From: Methylovirgula sp. 4M-Z18
GTDB taxonomy: Bacteria > Pseudomonadota > Alphaproteobacteria > Rhizobiales > Beijerinckiaceae
Length of the DNA stretch: 64,000 bases
Assembly: GCF_037890675.1 (NCBI RefSeq)
Contig: NZ_CP149574.1
Location: forward strand, 3,386,874-3,450,873
Direction: 5' to 3'
Part shown: positions 43,996-52,098 of the stretch, one piece after another
Position numbering within the stretch: position 1 is the stretch's first letter
How the letters are laid out: each line of letters begins with the position of its first letter
The notes under the pieces: model-generated
The model's input: the letters and a program-made list of their open reading frames with translations, nothing else
What the model was told of the DNA's origin: nothing
The model's database searches: none
Translations under genes and position numbers: made by a program

Positions 43996-45366
43996 TCAAA
44001 CAGGAATGCGCACGACGGCGCGCAGGCCGCCGAGCGGGCTCTCGCCCAGCGTGATGTCGCCGCCATGGGAGCGGGCAATATCGCGGGCGATGGCCAGGCC
44101 CAGGCCGGAGCCGCCTTCATCCTGATTGCGCGCCTCGTCGAGGCGGTAGAACGGCCGGAACACATCCTCGCGCTGATGCGCCGGAATGCCGGGCCCGTCG
44201 TCGTCGATATTGACGGTGAAAAAGCGGTCGTCGCGCGCCGCATCGATCGCGATCGCATCGCCGTACCGCTGGGCGTTGGAGATCAGGTTCAGCAGCAAGC
44301 GCCGGAACGCGTCGGGGCGCAGAATCACGAGCGGATTGCCGCGCATGCTCGCGGTGACGCGATGGCCCAAACGGGCCGCGTCGTCGCGCAAATTGTCGAG
44401 GAATTTCCTCATGTCGGTCGCCACCGCCGCTTCGCCCGTATCGCCGCGCGCGAAGGCGAGATAGGCTTCGAGCATGCCGCTCATTTCGTCGATATCGTTT
44501 TCCAATGCATCGACGTCGGGGCCGCTTTCCATCAGGGCAAGCGAGAGGCGGAAGCGGGTGAGAATGGTGCGCAGATCGTGGCTGACGCCGTTCAGCATCA
44601 TCGTCCGCTGCTCGATGTTGCGCTCGATGCGGCGGCGCATGGCGAGGAAGGCGTAACCGGCCTGTCGCACCTCGCGCGCACCGGACGGCCGATAGTCGAC
44701 ATCGCGCCCCTTGCCGAAGTTTTCCGCCGCCTCCGCCAGGCGCGAAATCGGCCGGATCTGATTGCGCAAGAAGGCCAGCGCCACCAGGATGAGCACGAGC
44801 GACGTGCCGACCATGTACAGAATGAACACATGCGAGTTCGACGCATAGGCATCGCTGCGCCGCGTGAAGACCCGCAGCACGCCGTCATCCAGCTTGATGC
44901 GGACCTCGACGAGACTCGACTGCCCGACCGTGTCGATCCAGAACGGCAGGCGGATCTGCCGGCGGATCTGGTTCGACAGGACATGGTCGAGCAGCGAGAA
45001 GAACGGTTTGGGCAGAACGGGCGGCAACGGCTCTTGCCCAAGCATTTCCACATCGACGAATTTCAACTGGTCGACGGCGATGCGCTCAAAGACCTTCTCG
45101 TCCTCGGGCTTCGGATAGGCTTTGTGCAATTCGATCAGCGCCGCAATATCGCGCGTCACCGCATCCGAAAGCCGGTAGGTGACGATCTGCCAATAGCGTT
45201 CCATGTAAAAATAGGTGACCGCCGCCTGCAAACCGACGATCGGCACGATCACGATCAGCAACGAGCGTGCAAAAAGCCCTTTCGGCATGCGCTCGGCGAC
45301 CCACCGCGCGAAAATTCGCCAAGCGAGTCGCGGACGTTCCACAAAGGAGATCAGCGGCAGCGTCAT
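43996..45366 (-). CDS. Sensor histidine kinase, EnvZ-like
   Basis: 456 aa. An N-terminal membrane helix, a periplasmic loop to about residue 160 and a second helix (HVFILYMVGTSLVLILVALAF) precede a HAMP region. The phosphoacceptor His is in VSHDLRTILTRFRL. The ATP-binding domain has N box LNLISNAQRYGD, IDDDGPGIP and GSGLGLAIARDIARSHGG. It overlaps the response-regulator gene by 4 bp. The SHDLRT-type H box and the layout fit the EnvZ/OmpR class. Confidence 0.92.
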   Translation of the reverse strand: MTLPLISFVERPRLAWRIFARWVAERMPKGLFARSLLIVIVPIVGLQAAVTYFYMERYWQIVTYRLSDAVTRDIAALIELHKAYPKPEDEKVFERIAVDQLKFVDVEMLGQEPLPPVLPKPFFSLLDHVLSNQIRRQIRLPFWIDTVGQSSLVEVRIKLDDGVLRVFTRRSDAYASNSHVFILYMVGTSLVLILVALAFLRNQIRPISRLAEAAENFGKGRDVDYRPSGAREVRQAGYAFLAMRRRIERNIEQRTMMLNGVSHDLRTILTRFRLSLALMESGPDVDALENDIDEMSGMLEAYLAFARGDTGEAAVATDMRKFLDNLRDDAARLGHRVTASMRGNPLVILRPDAFRRLLLNLISNAQRYGDAIAIDAARDDRFFTVNIDDDGPGIPAHQREDVFRPFYRLDEARNQDEGGSGLGLAIARDIARSHGGDITLGESPLGGLRAVVRIPV

Positions 45367-46100
45367 TTATCCGTCAACAAGCGATAGCCGAGGCCGCGCA
45401 CGGTTTGCAGGTGACGCGGGTTGGCGGGATCAAGTTCGATCTTGCGGCGCAGGCGGTTGACCTGCACGTCGACGGTGCGCTCGTTCGCAGCAAAGCCGAC
45501 GCCGCCCAAGGCCTCGCGCGAGACGGTTTCGCCCGGCTTTTCGGCGAGCATTTTCAGCATTTCGCGCTCCCGGTCGGTCAACCGGATGATATCGCCGTCG
45601 ATCGTCAGTTCGCCGCGCATGAGATCATAGGTGTAGGCGCCGAAGCGCACGATCTCGATCGGCGCGAGCGGCGACGGCGGCCGGGCGCGGCGCAGGATCG
45701 AGGCGATGCGCAGCACCAATTCGCGCGGGTCGAAGGGCTTGGTGAGATAATCGTCGACGCCGCGCTCGAGGCCGCTCACCCGGTCGCTCGGCTCGGCGCG
45801 CGCGGTCAGCATCAGCACCGGCACATCGGGCGCGCTCAAGCCCGTCGCGCCGGCGCGCAAGGCGGCGACGAAGTCGAGGCCGTTCTCGCCCGGCATCATG
45901 ACGTCGAGCACGATCAGGTCGAAGGCCAGATTCTTGAGCGCGGTACGCGCCTCTGCCGTATCGGCCGCGGTGGTGACGCGATAGCCATTCTTCATCATCA
46001 CGCGCGACAGCAATTCGCGGATGCGCGTGTCGTCATCGACAATCAGCAAATGGGCGGCATCGTCGGCCAGCGGCGGAAGGGCGGATGCGTCGGCGCTCAT
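45363..46100 (-). CDS. OmpR/PhoB-family response regulator
   Basis: 245 aa. The receiver domain (~18-135) has LLIVDDDTRIRELL, the phosphorylated Asp in IVLDVMMPGENG and the signal-switch Lys in YLTKPFDPREL. The C-terminal winged-helix domain is visible in LTDREREMLKMLAEKPGE and VDVQVNRLRRKIE. The start at 46100 gives the usual length; an in-frame ATG further upstream (46163) extends into the neighbouring spacer. Partner of the adjacent EnvZ-like kinase. Confidence 0.92.
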   Translation of the reverse strand: MSADASALPPLADDAAHLLIVDDDTRIRELLSRVMMKNGYRVTTAADTAEARTALKNLAFDLIVLDVMMPGENGLDFVAALRAGATGLSAPDVPVLMLTARAEPSDRVSGLERGVDDYLTKPFDPRELVLRIASILRRARPPSPLAPIEIVRFGAYTYDLMRGELTIDGDIIRLTDREREMLKMLAEKPGETVSREALGGVGFAANERTVDVQVNRLRRKIELDPANPRHLQTVRGLGYRLLTDK

Positions 46101-46176
46101 ATATCCCTCAATGCGTTTCAAGGCGAATGCAACGGGCGTGGCAACGGCAAAACTACACCGCACAGCGCGTGCTTCG

Positions 46177-46704
46177 CTACTCTTCCTGCGTTCCCGCCCC
46201 CCAAACCAATCCCGCGACCTTGGTGCGCTCGTGCGGGTCGATCATCCCCAACAGGAAATTGATGACGGCGCCGCGGGCCTGCGGCCCCATTTCCTCCATC
46301 GCGCGGGCAAAACGGGTGGACTGCAATTGCGCCAAATCGAGGGCGAGCTTCTGCCCTTGGGGCGTCAGAAAGAGGAGGCGCTGGCGCCGGTCGGTCGCCC
46401 CGGCGCGCTGCTCGACATAGGCATGGTCGAGCAGTTCCTTGAGCACCCGGTTGAGGCTCTGCTTGGTGATTTTCAAAATGTCGAGCAGTTCGGCGATGGT
46501 CAGACCCGGCTGCCGGTTGACGAAATGCAGCACGCGGTGATGGGCGCGCCCGAACTTATAGGCCTCGAGCAGCCGGTCGGCGTCGCCGACAAAATCGCGA
46601 TAGGCAAAAAAGAACAATTCGATCAGATCGTAGATCGGCGCCGTCTGGACCGGCAGGGGAGCCGGCCCTCCCCGCGACGAATTCTTTTGCCGTACTCCGT
46701 CCAT
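46177..46704 (-). CDS. MarR family transcriptional regulator
   Basis: About 175 aa. The winged HTH region is HHRVLHFVNRQPGLTIAELLDILKITKQSLNRVLKELLDHAYVEQR (given here as the span ~60-105). I place the start at 46704 because GGAG lies six bases upstream of that ATG; one codon set earlier (46716) is possible. It is divergent from the branched-chain aminotransferase gene, a common arrangement in alphaproteobacteria. Confidence 0.85.
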   Translation of the reverse strand: MDGVRQKNSSRGGPAPLPVQTAPIYDLIELFFFAYRDFVGDADRLLEAYKFGRAHHRVLHFVNRQPGLTIAELLDILKITKQSLNRVLKELLDHAYVEQRAGATDRRQRLLFLTPQGQKLALDLAQLQSTRFARAMEEMGPQARGAVINFLLGMIDPHERTKVAGLVWGAGTQEE

Positions 46705-46771
46705 CGATCGCTCCATGCCGCGCGCCGCCCGGTGCCCAGGAATCGCGCATGGCTCCTATACGTCAGCCATA

Positions 46772-46800
46772 TTGACATATTTCATGCCAATTGTTACTCG
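46772..46800 (+). promoter_or_regulatory. Candidate sigma-70 promoter for the aminotransferase gene
   Basis: TTGACA at 46772-46777 matches the -35 consensus, and a weak -10 (TACTCG, 17-bp spacing) follows. It sits in the AT-rich divergent spacer between MarR and ilvE, about 75 bp before the ilvE start codon. The MarR protein could bind here. Confidence 0.35.
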
Positions 46801-46872
46801 TCAAGCACGCTGGACGAAACAAAGGAACCTGAAACTCGCCGGCGTCTTCACAGATCTTCCAAGGAGCCCCCT

Positions 46873-47763
46873 ATGTCCATTCTGCCTTTTGATAAACGTG
46901 ACGGCGTGATCTGGCTGGATGGCAAGCTCGTACCCTGGCAGGAGGCCAAGCTGCATGTGCTCAGCCACGGCCTGCATTATGGCTCTTCGGTGTTCGAGGG
47001 CGAGCGCGCCTATGGCGGCGTGATCTTCAAGTCGCGCGAACATTCCGAGCGCTTCCACCGTTCGGCCGAATTGCTCGATTTCAAAATTCCCTACACGATC
47101 GAGGAACTCGATGCCGCGAAAGCCTTGGTCGTGAAGACCAACGGCTTCGAGAGCTGCTATGTTCGCCCCGTCGCCTGGCGCGGCAGCGAGATGATGGCGG
47201 TCGCCGCGCAGAATGCGACCATTCACGTGGCGATCTGCACCTGGGATTGGCCGTCGATGTTCGACATCGCGCAAAAGATGAAGGGCATCCGCCTCGACAT
47301 CGCCGACTACCGCCGCCCCGATCCGAAGACCGCGCCGTGCCATTCGAAGGCCGCCGGCCTCTATATGATCTGCACGATCTCCAAACACATCGCCGAGCGC
47401 AAAGGCTATGCCGATGCGATGATGCTCGACTGGCAGGGCCGCGTCGCCGAATGCACCGGCGCCAACATCTTCTTCACGAAGGACGGCGTCGTGCACACGC
47501 CGATCGCCGATTGCTTCCTGAACGGCATTACCCGTCAGACGGTGATCGATCTCGCCAAGCGCCGCGGCATCGATGTTATCGAGCGCCGCATCATGCCGGA
47601 GGAACTGGCGAGCTTTAACGAATGCTTCATCTGCGGCACAGGCGCGGAAGTGACGCCCGTCTCCGAGATCGGCCCGTATACATTCACGCCGGGCAATATC
47701 TCGCGCACACTGATCGAGGATTACACCGCCGAAGTGACGCCCAAGGCGGCGCAAGCTGCGTGA
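46873..47763 (+). CDS. ilvE: Branched-chain amino acid aminotransferase
   Basis: 296 aa PLP enzyme, fold type IV. The N-terminus has DGVIWLDGKLVPWQEAKLHVLSHGLHYGSSVFEGERAYGG. The catalytic Lys lies in CHSKAAGLYM (about residue 158). EC-rich DWQGRVAECTGANIFF and FICGTGAEVTPVSEIG bind the cofactor phosphate and substrate. AAGGAG lies just before the ATG, fixing the start among several upstream frames. Role: last step of Val/Leu/Ile synthesis. Confidence 0.93.
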   Translation: MSILPFDKRDGVIWLDGKLVPWQEAKLHVLSHGLHYGSSVFEGERAYGGVIFKSREHSERFHRSAELLDFKIPYTIEELDAAKALVVKTNGFESCYVRPVAWRGSEMMAVAAQNATIHVAICTWDWPSMFDIAQKMKGIRLDIADYRRPDPKTAPCHSKAAGLYMICTISKHIAERKGYADAMMLDWQGRVAECTGANIFFTKDGVVHTPIADCFLNGITRQTVIDLAKRRGIDVIERRIMPEELASFNECFICGTGAEVTPVSEIGPYTFTPGNISRTLIEDYTAEVTPKAAQAA

Positions 47764-47843
47764 TGTGTGCCACCGCACAGCCGACAAGGGGCGAAGCTGG
47801 CATCTTCTTGAACGTCAGCCCCCTCTGACACTCCCCGCACTCA

Positions 47844-47870
47844 AACGGCGCCTTCGGGCGCCGTTTTTTT
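47844..47870 (+). terminator. Rho-independent terminator after ilvE
   Basis: An ACGGCGCC / GGCGCCGT stem with a TTCG tetraloop, then seven Ts. It lies about 80 bp after the ilvE stop and before xseA. Confidence 0.88.
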
Positions 47871-47911
47871 GAGCGCTGGCTATACCCTTCAGAATCATTC
47901 ATTCTGCCGAC

Positions 47912-49468
47912 ATGACCGATGCACCGAAATCCAATGTCGCGGAATATTCCGTCTCCGAACTCTCCGGCGCGCTGAAGCGCACGATCGAGAACGAATTCGG
48001 CTTCGTGCGGGTGCGCGGTGAAATTTCCGGCTATCGCGGCCCGCATTCGTCCGGGCACGTCTATTTCTCGATCAAGGACGCGAGTGCGAAGATCGACGCG
48101 GTGATCTGGAAAGGCGTGTTCGGCCGGATGCGCGTGCGGCCGGAGGACGGGATGGAGGTCATCGCGTCCGGCAAGATCACGACCTTTCCCGGCAAATCCT
48201 CCTACCAGATCATCGTCGAGCAGATCGAACCCGCCGGCGTCGGCGCGCTCATGGCACTGTTGGAGGAGCGGCGCAAGAAGCTCGCCGCCGAGGGCCTGTT
48301 CGATACGGCCCGCAAGCGGCCGATCCCCTATCTGCCGGAGGTGATCGGCGTCGTCACTTCGCCGACCGGCGCCGTCATCCGCGACATCATTCACCGCATC
48401 CAGGACCGCTTTCCGCGCCACGTCCTGGTCTGGCCGGTGCGGGTCCAGGGCGAGGGCAGCGCCCAGGAAGTGGCTGCCGCGATTCAGGGCTTCAACGCCC
48501 TGCCCGCGGCCGGCAACATCCGCCGCCCCGACGTGATCATCGTGGCGCGCGGCGGCGGCTCGCTTGAGGATCTGTGGGGCTTCAACGACGAGGCCGTGGC
48601 ACGCGCGGCCGCGGCGAGCGACATTCCGTTGATTTCGGCGGTCGGCCACGAGACCGACTGGACCTTGATCGACCATGCCGCCGACCTGCGCGCCCCGACC
48701 CCGACCGGCGCCGCGGAAATGTGCGTGCCGGTGCGGGCGGAACTCCTCACCCAGCTTGCCGATCTGTCGCGCCGGCACGACGGCGCGATGCTGCGGCGCC
48801 TCGACCGGCTCAAGAGCGACCTGCGGGCCACCGCGCGCGCCCTGCCCTCCGGCGACGAGATCGTCGCCCTGCCGCGCCAGCGGCTGGATGCCGCGACCTC
48901 GAAGCTCGGCCACGCCCTGCGCGGCGGGCTCGACAAGCGTGCCCTGCTACTGCAGCGGGTAGGCGGACGCCTCGCCGGTCAATCGCCGCAGGTCCGCATG
49001 GCGCGGGCACGGGCGCATATGGACGGCCTCGTGCTGCGCCTGGAGCGGGCGCCGCGCCTCACCTTGCAGCAGCGCCAGGAGCGGCTCGCCACGCTCGCCG
49101 CGAGGCTCGTGACCGCCCTGCAGGCCCGGACCGCGCGGGCGAGCCTCGAAATCGGCAACCGCAGGCAGCGGCTCGACTCCGTGCAGGGCCGCCTGCACAA
49201 CGCCTTCCGCACCGCGCTGCAGCGCCGGCAGACGCAGCTCGACCACACGATGAAGCTGCTCGCCTCCTACGATTGGCGCGACGTGCTGAAGCGCGGTTAT
49301 GCGGTGGTGCGCGATGCCGAGGAAAACCCGGTGACGAGCGCGAAAACCTTGAGCGACGGCGCCCGCTTCAACGTGCAATTCGCCGACGGCCGGGTGAGCG
49401 CAGTGGCGGGTGGAAAAGGACGCCCGCACAAAGCGAAGACTGAACGCGAGCAGGGATCGCTGTTTTGA
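47912..49468 (+). CDS. xseA: Exodeoxyribonuclease VII large subunit
   Basis: 518 aa. Residues ~15-110 are the OB-fold DNA-binding domain (GFVRVRGEISGYRGPHSSGHVYFSIKD). The catalytic core follows with VVTSPTGAVIRDIIHRI and ARGGGSLEDLWGFNDE, both conserved in XseA. The C-terminal half is a long coiled coil rich in Arg/Gln. The longer-than-usual length comes from this arm. The small subunit XseB is not nearby. No strong ribosome site precedes the ATG. Confidence 0.93.
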   Translation: MTDAPKSNVAEYSVSELSGALKRTIENEFGFVRVRGEISGYRGPHSSGHVYFSIKDASAKIDAVIWKGVFGRMRVRPEDGMEVIASGKITTFPGKSSYQIIVEQIEPAGVGALMALLEERRKKLAAEGLFDTARKRPIPYLPEVIGVVTSPTGAVIRDIIHRIQDRFPRHVLVWPVRVQGEGSAQEVAAAIQGFNALPAAGNIRRPDVIIVARGGGSLEDLWGFNDEAVARAAAASDIPLISAVGHETDWTLIDHAADLRAPTPTGAAEMCVPVRAELLTQLADLSRRHDGAMLRRLDRLKSDLRATARALPSGDEIVALPRQRLDAATSKLGHALRGGLDKRALLLQRVGGRLAGQSPQVRMARARAHMDGLVLRLERAPRLTLQQRQERLATLAARLVTALQARTARASLEIGNRRQRLDSVQGRLHNAFRTALQRRQTQLDHTMKLLASYDWRDVLKRGYAVVRDAEENPVTSAKTLSDGARFNVQFADGRVSAVAGGKGRPHKAKTEREQGSLF

Positions 49469-49545
49469 ACCCCTTCTTGCCACGCTTGCTTTAGCCTGCC
49501 AAGCGTGGTGTGCTACCGCAAAACGAAATCGCGCCACGACCACGC

Positions 49546-50286
49546 ATGCTCATCGCCCTCCTCGCAGACATCCATGGCAACCGGGAAGCCTTCGACGCAT
49601 GCCTTGATGATGCTTATACGCAAGGCGCGGATCACTTCGCCTTTCTCGGCGATCTCGTCGGCTATGGCGCCGATCCGTCCTATATCGTTGATCAAGCCGC
49701 GCAGATGGTTGGGGAGGGCGCGCTCGCCATCCTCGGCAATCATGATGCGGCCGTCGATGAGGGCGGGTACGGCATGAACGAGCACGCCCGCGCCGCCATC
49801 GATTGGACCCGCGCACATCTGGACCGCGAGCAGCGCGCGTTTCTCAAAGCCTTGCCGGTGCAGCACCGCGTGAAGGACGTGCTCTATGTGCATGCGGATG
49901 CGTCCGCACCAGAGGAATGGCATTATGTGATGTCGCAGCGCGAGGCGGAGATCAGCCTGAATGCGACCGACGCGACCGTCACGTTCTGCGGCCACGTGCA
50001 TCGCCCGCAACTCTACACGATGGCGCCGCGCAAGCTGCCCTGCAGCTTCACGCCGAAAGGCAGCGTGCCGATCCCGCTTGCGGGCAACCGCAAGTGGCTC
50101 GCCGTCATGGGCGCGGTCGGCCAGCCGCGCGACGAAAACCCCGGCGCCGCTTACGGCCTGTTCGACGATGCGAAAAAGCTCCTGACGTTCCGCCGCGTCC
50201 CTTACGACATCGAGACGGCGGCGGAAAAAATCCGCCGCGCTGGCCTGCCGGCGATCTTGAGCGCGCGCCTCTTTATCGGGCGTTGA
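49546..50286 (+). CDS. Metallophosphoesterase
   Basis: 246 aa. All calcineurin-like motifs are visible: ADIHGN (residues 7-12), GDLVGYG, GNHD and CGHVHRPQ, giving a two-metal site. It belongs to the YfcE/MJ0936-type small phosphodiesterases or protein phosphatases. It starts at the internal ATG 49546; the 12 residues upstream lack support. The gene ends four bases before the protein-kinase gene, suggesting a kinase/phosphatase pair. Confidence 0.88.
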   Translation: MLIALLADIHGNREAFDACLDDAYTQGADHFAFLGDLVGYGADPSYIVDQAAQMVGEGALAILGNHDAAVDEGGYGMNEHARAAIDWTRAHLDREQRAFLKALPVQHRVKDVLYVHADASAPEEWHYVMSQREAEISLNATDATVTFCGHVHRPQLYTMAPRKLPCSFTPKGSVPIPLAGNRKWLAVMGAVGQPRDENPGAAYGLFDDAKKLLTFRRVPYDIETAAEKIRRAGLPAILSARLFIGR

Positions 50287-50290
50287 CGCG

Positions 50291-51697
50291 ATGCGTCCCT
50301 ATCAACTCGAAACCGGCGCCGAGATCGACGGCTTCCGCATCGGCAAAAAATTGCATCAAGGCGGCATGGCCAGCGTCTGGAGCGTTTCGCGCGACGACAT
50401 CGACTTTCCGATCATCATGAAAGTGCCGATCATTGCCGACGGCGACGACGCGACCAGCATCGTCGGTTTCGAAATGGAGCAGATGATCCTGCCGCATTTG
50501 CAAGGCGCGCATGTGCCGCGTTTCGTAGCGCAAGGCGATTTCACCGCCCAGCCTTATCTCGTGATGGAGCGCATCGAAGGCCCTTCGCTGCTGCCCAAGC
50601 TCGCGCATGTGCCACTGCCCGTCGCTGAGGTCACGGACATCGGCGTGCGTATCGCGACAGCGCTGTCCGATCTGCATCGCCAGCGCGTACAGCATCTCGA
50701 TTTGAAGCCGTCCAACATCATGCTGCGCCCCAGCGGCGAAGTGGTTTTCATCGATTTTGGTTTGTCGCGGCACCACGACCTGCCCGATCTGCTGCAAGAG
50801 GAATTCCGGCTGCCGATGGGCACCGGCCCGTATATCGCGCCGGAGCAACTGGCGCATGTGCGCAGCGATCCGCGCAGCGATATTTTTGCGCTCGGCGTTC
50901 TGCTCTACTTTTTCGCCACCGGCACGCGGCCCTTCGGCAACCCGCAAGGCAGCGGCGCCTTGCGGCGGCGGCTGTGGCACGATCCGGCGCCGCCGCGCGC
51001 CCTGAAAAAGGACGTTCCGCCCTATCTGCAAGAGGTCATTCTGCATTGCCTCGAAATCGAGGCCGATGACCGCTATCAGAACGCGGCGCAGATCGCATTC
51101 GACCTGTCGCATCCCGATCAATTGCAACTGACGACGCGGGCAGAACGCTTGGCGCGCAGCGGTTTTATCACGCGCTGGCAGCGCCGGGTGAAAGCCATGG
51201 GCTGGGAGCCGAAGGAACCGCTCTCGATCGAGTCGCCCGCACAATCGGCACCGATCATCCTCACGGCCGTCGATTTATCGCCCGGCATGGAGCCTTTGGC
51301 CGAGGCCATTCGCGCCATGGCGGCACGGCTCGTGAAAACCATGCCGCTCGCGCGGCTTGCCTGCATCAATATTCTGCGCACCCATCGCATCGGCATCGAC
51401 TATGTGATCGACGAACAGGGCCGCAACCTTCACGTCACCCGGCTCGTCGCGCTCAAAGGCTGGGCGCAGCCGTTGAAACTCGACACGGCGCGGATCACGT
51501 TTCATGTCTTGGAGGCGCCGGATCCGGCGGCGGCCATTATCGATTTCGCCAAGACCAATCATGTCGATCAGATCATCATCGGCGCACGCGGTTCCTCGAC
51601 CTTGCGCCGCTATCTCGGCAGCGTTTCCGCGCAGGTTGTGGCCGAAGCGCCGTGTACCGTTATTGTGGTGCGTGCGCAGGGACAGAGCGAGAGCTAA
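50291..51697 (+). CDS. Ser/Thr protein kinase fused to a universal stress protein domain
   Basis: 468 aa. Kinase domain at residues ~12-280: Gly-rich loop HQGGMASVW, Lys44 (IMKVP), catalytic-loop HLDLKPSN with Asp137 (the usual Arg is Leu, so a non-RD kinase), DFG at 155-157 and APE at 183-185. There is no transmembrane segment. After a linker, residues ~320-462 form a UspA domain with the nucleotide-binding GARGSSTLRRYLGSVS pattern. The architecture couples phosphorylation to a stress or nucleotide sensor. The adjacent phosphoesterase may oppose it. Confidence 0.87.
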   Translation: MRPYQLETGAEIDGFRIGKKLHQGGMASVWSVSRDDIDFPIIMKVPIIADGDDATSIVGFEMEQMILPHLQGAHVPRFVAQGDFTAQPYLVMERIEGPSLLPKLAHVPLPVAEVTDIGVRIATALSDLHRQRVQHLDLKPSNIMLRPSGEVVFIDFGLSRHHDLPDLLQEEFRLPMGTGPYIAPEQLAHVRSDPRSDIFALGVLLYFFATGTRPFGNPQGSGALRRRLWHDPAPPRALKKDVPPYLQEVILHCLEIEADDRYQNAAQIAFDLSHPDQLQLTTRAERLARSGFITRWQRRVKAMGWEPKEPLSIESPAQSAPIILTAVDLSPGMEPLAEAIRAMAARLVKTMPLARLACINILRTHRIGIDYVIDEQGRNLHVTRLVALKGWAQPLKLDTARITFHVLEAPDPAAAIIDFAKTNHVDQIIIGARGSSTLRRYLGSVSAQVVAEAPCTVIVVRAQGQSES

Positions 51698-51753
51698 GAC
51701 TGGCCGCGCTTGGCTCGGATCCATGACTTTTTGGAAAAATGTCCGCGATGATT

Positions 51754-51921
51754 GCGCGCGACTCCTTCTCCCAGAGGGAGAAGGTGGCTTGCGAAGCAAG
51801 ACGGATGAGGGGACCTTCTCGCGAGAGTAGCCAAAGCAAGACTCCAGCCAATGATGATTCCGAGTCCCCTCATCCGTCACGCTTTGCGTGCCACCTTCTC
51901 CCTATGGGAGAAGGACGCGCA
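51754..51921. repeat. Palindromic dispersed repeat element, copy 3 (reverse)
   Basis: Starts GCGCGCGACTCCTTCTCCC and ends CCTATGGGAGAAGGACGCGC. The asymmetric core (CTCGCGAGAGTAGCC, then CCAATGATGATTCC) is the reverse complement of the cores in copies 1 and 2, so this copy is inverted. It occupies the spacer between the kinase and gamma-glutamyltransferase genes; the rest of that 400-bp spacer has no feature I recognise. Confidence 0.85.
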
Positions 51922-52098
51922 CAATCGTTGCGGGCAAATTTCCCCAGCGGCTGTGGATCGCGTTCGGAACTACATTGCGGCCTTCTTATAGATCAAAGCT
52001 TCCATGCCCTCCGCGATTTGCCCCCGCGCGCAATTTCATATTAGGCTGGCACAGGATACCGGCGCAGAGCTGCCCGCACTCATTCCAGGGAGAGATGC

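Noticed and set aside
43966-45387. 473-aa plus-strand open frame
   Set aside because: Antisense to the EnvZ-like kinase, whose H, N and G boxes are intact.
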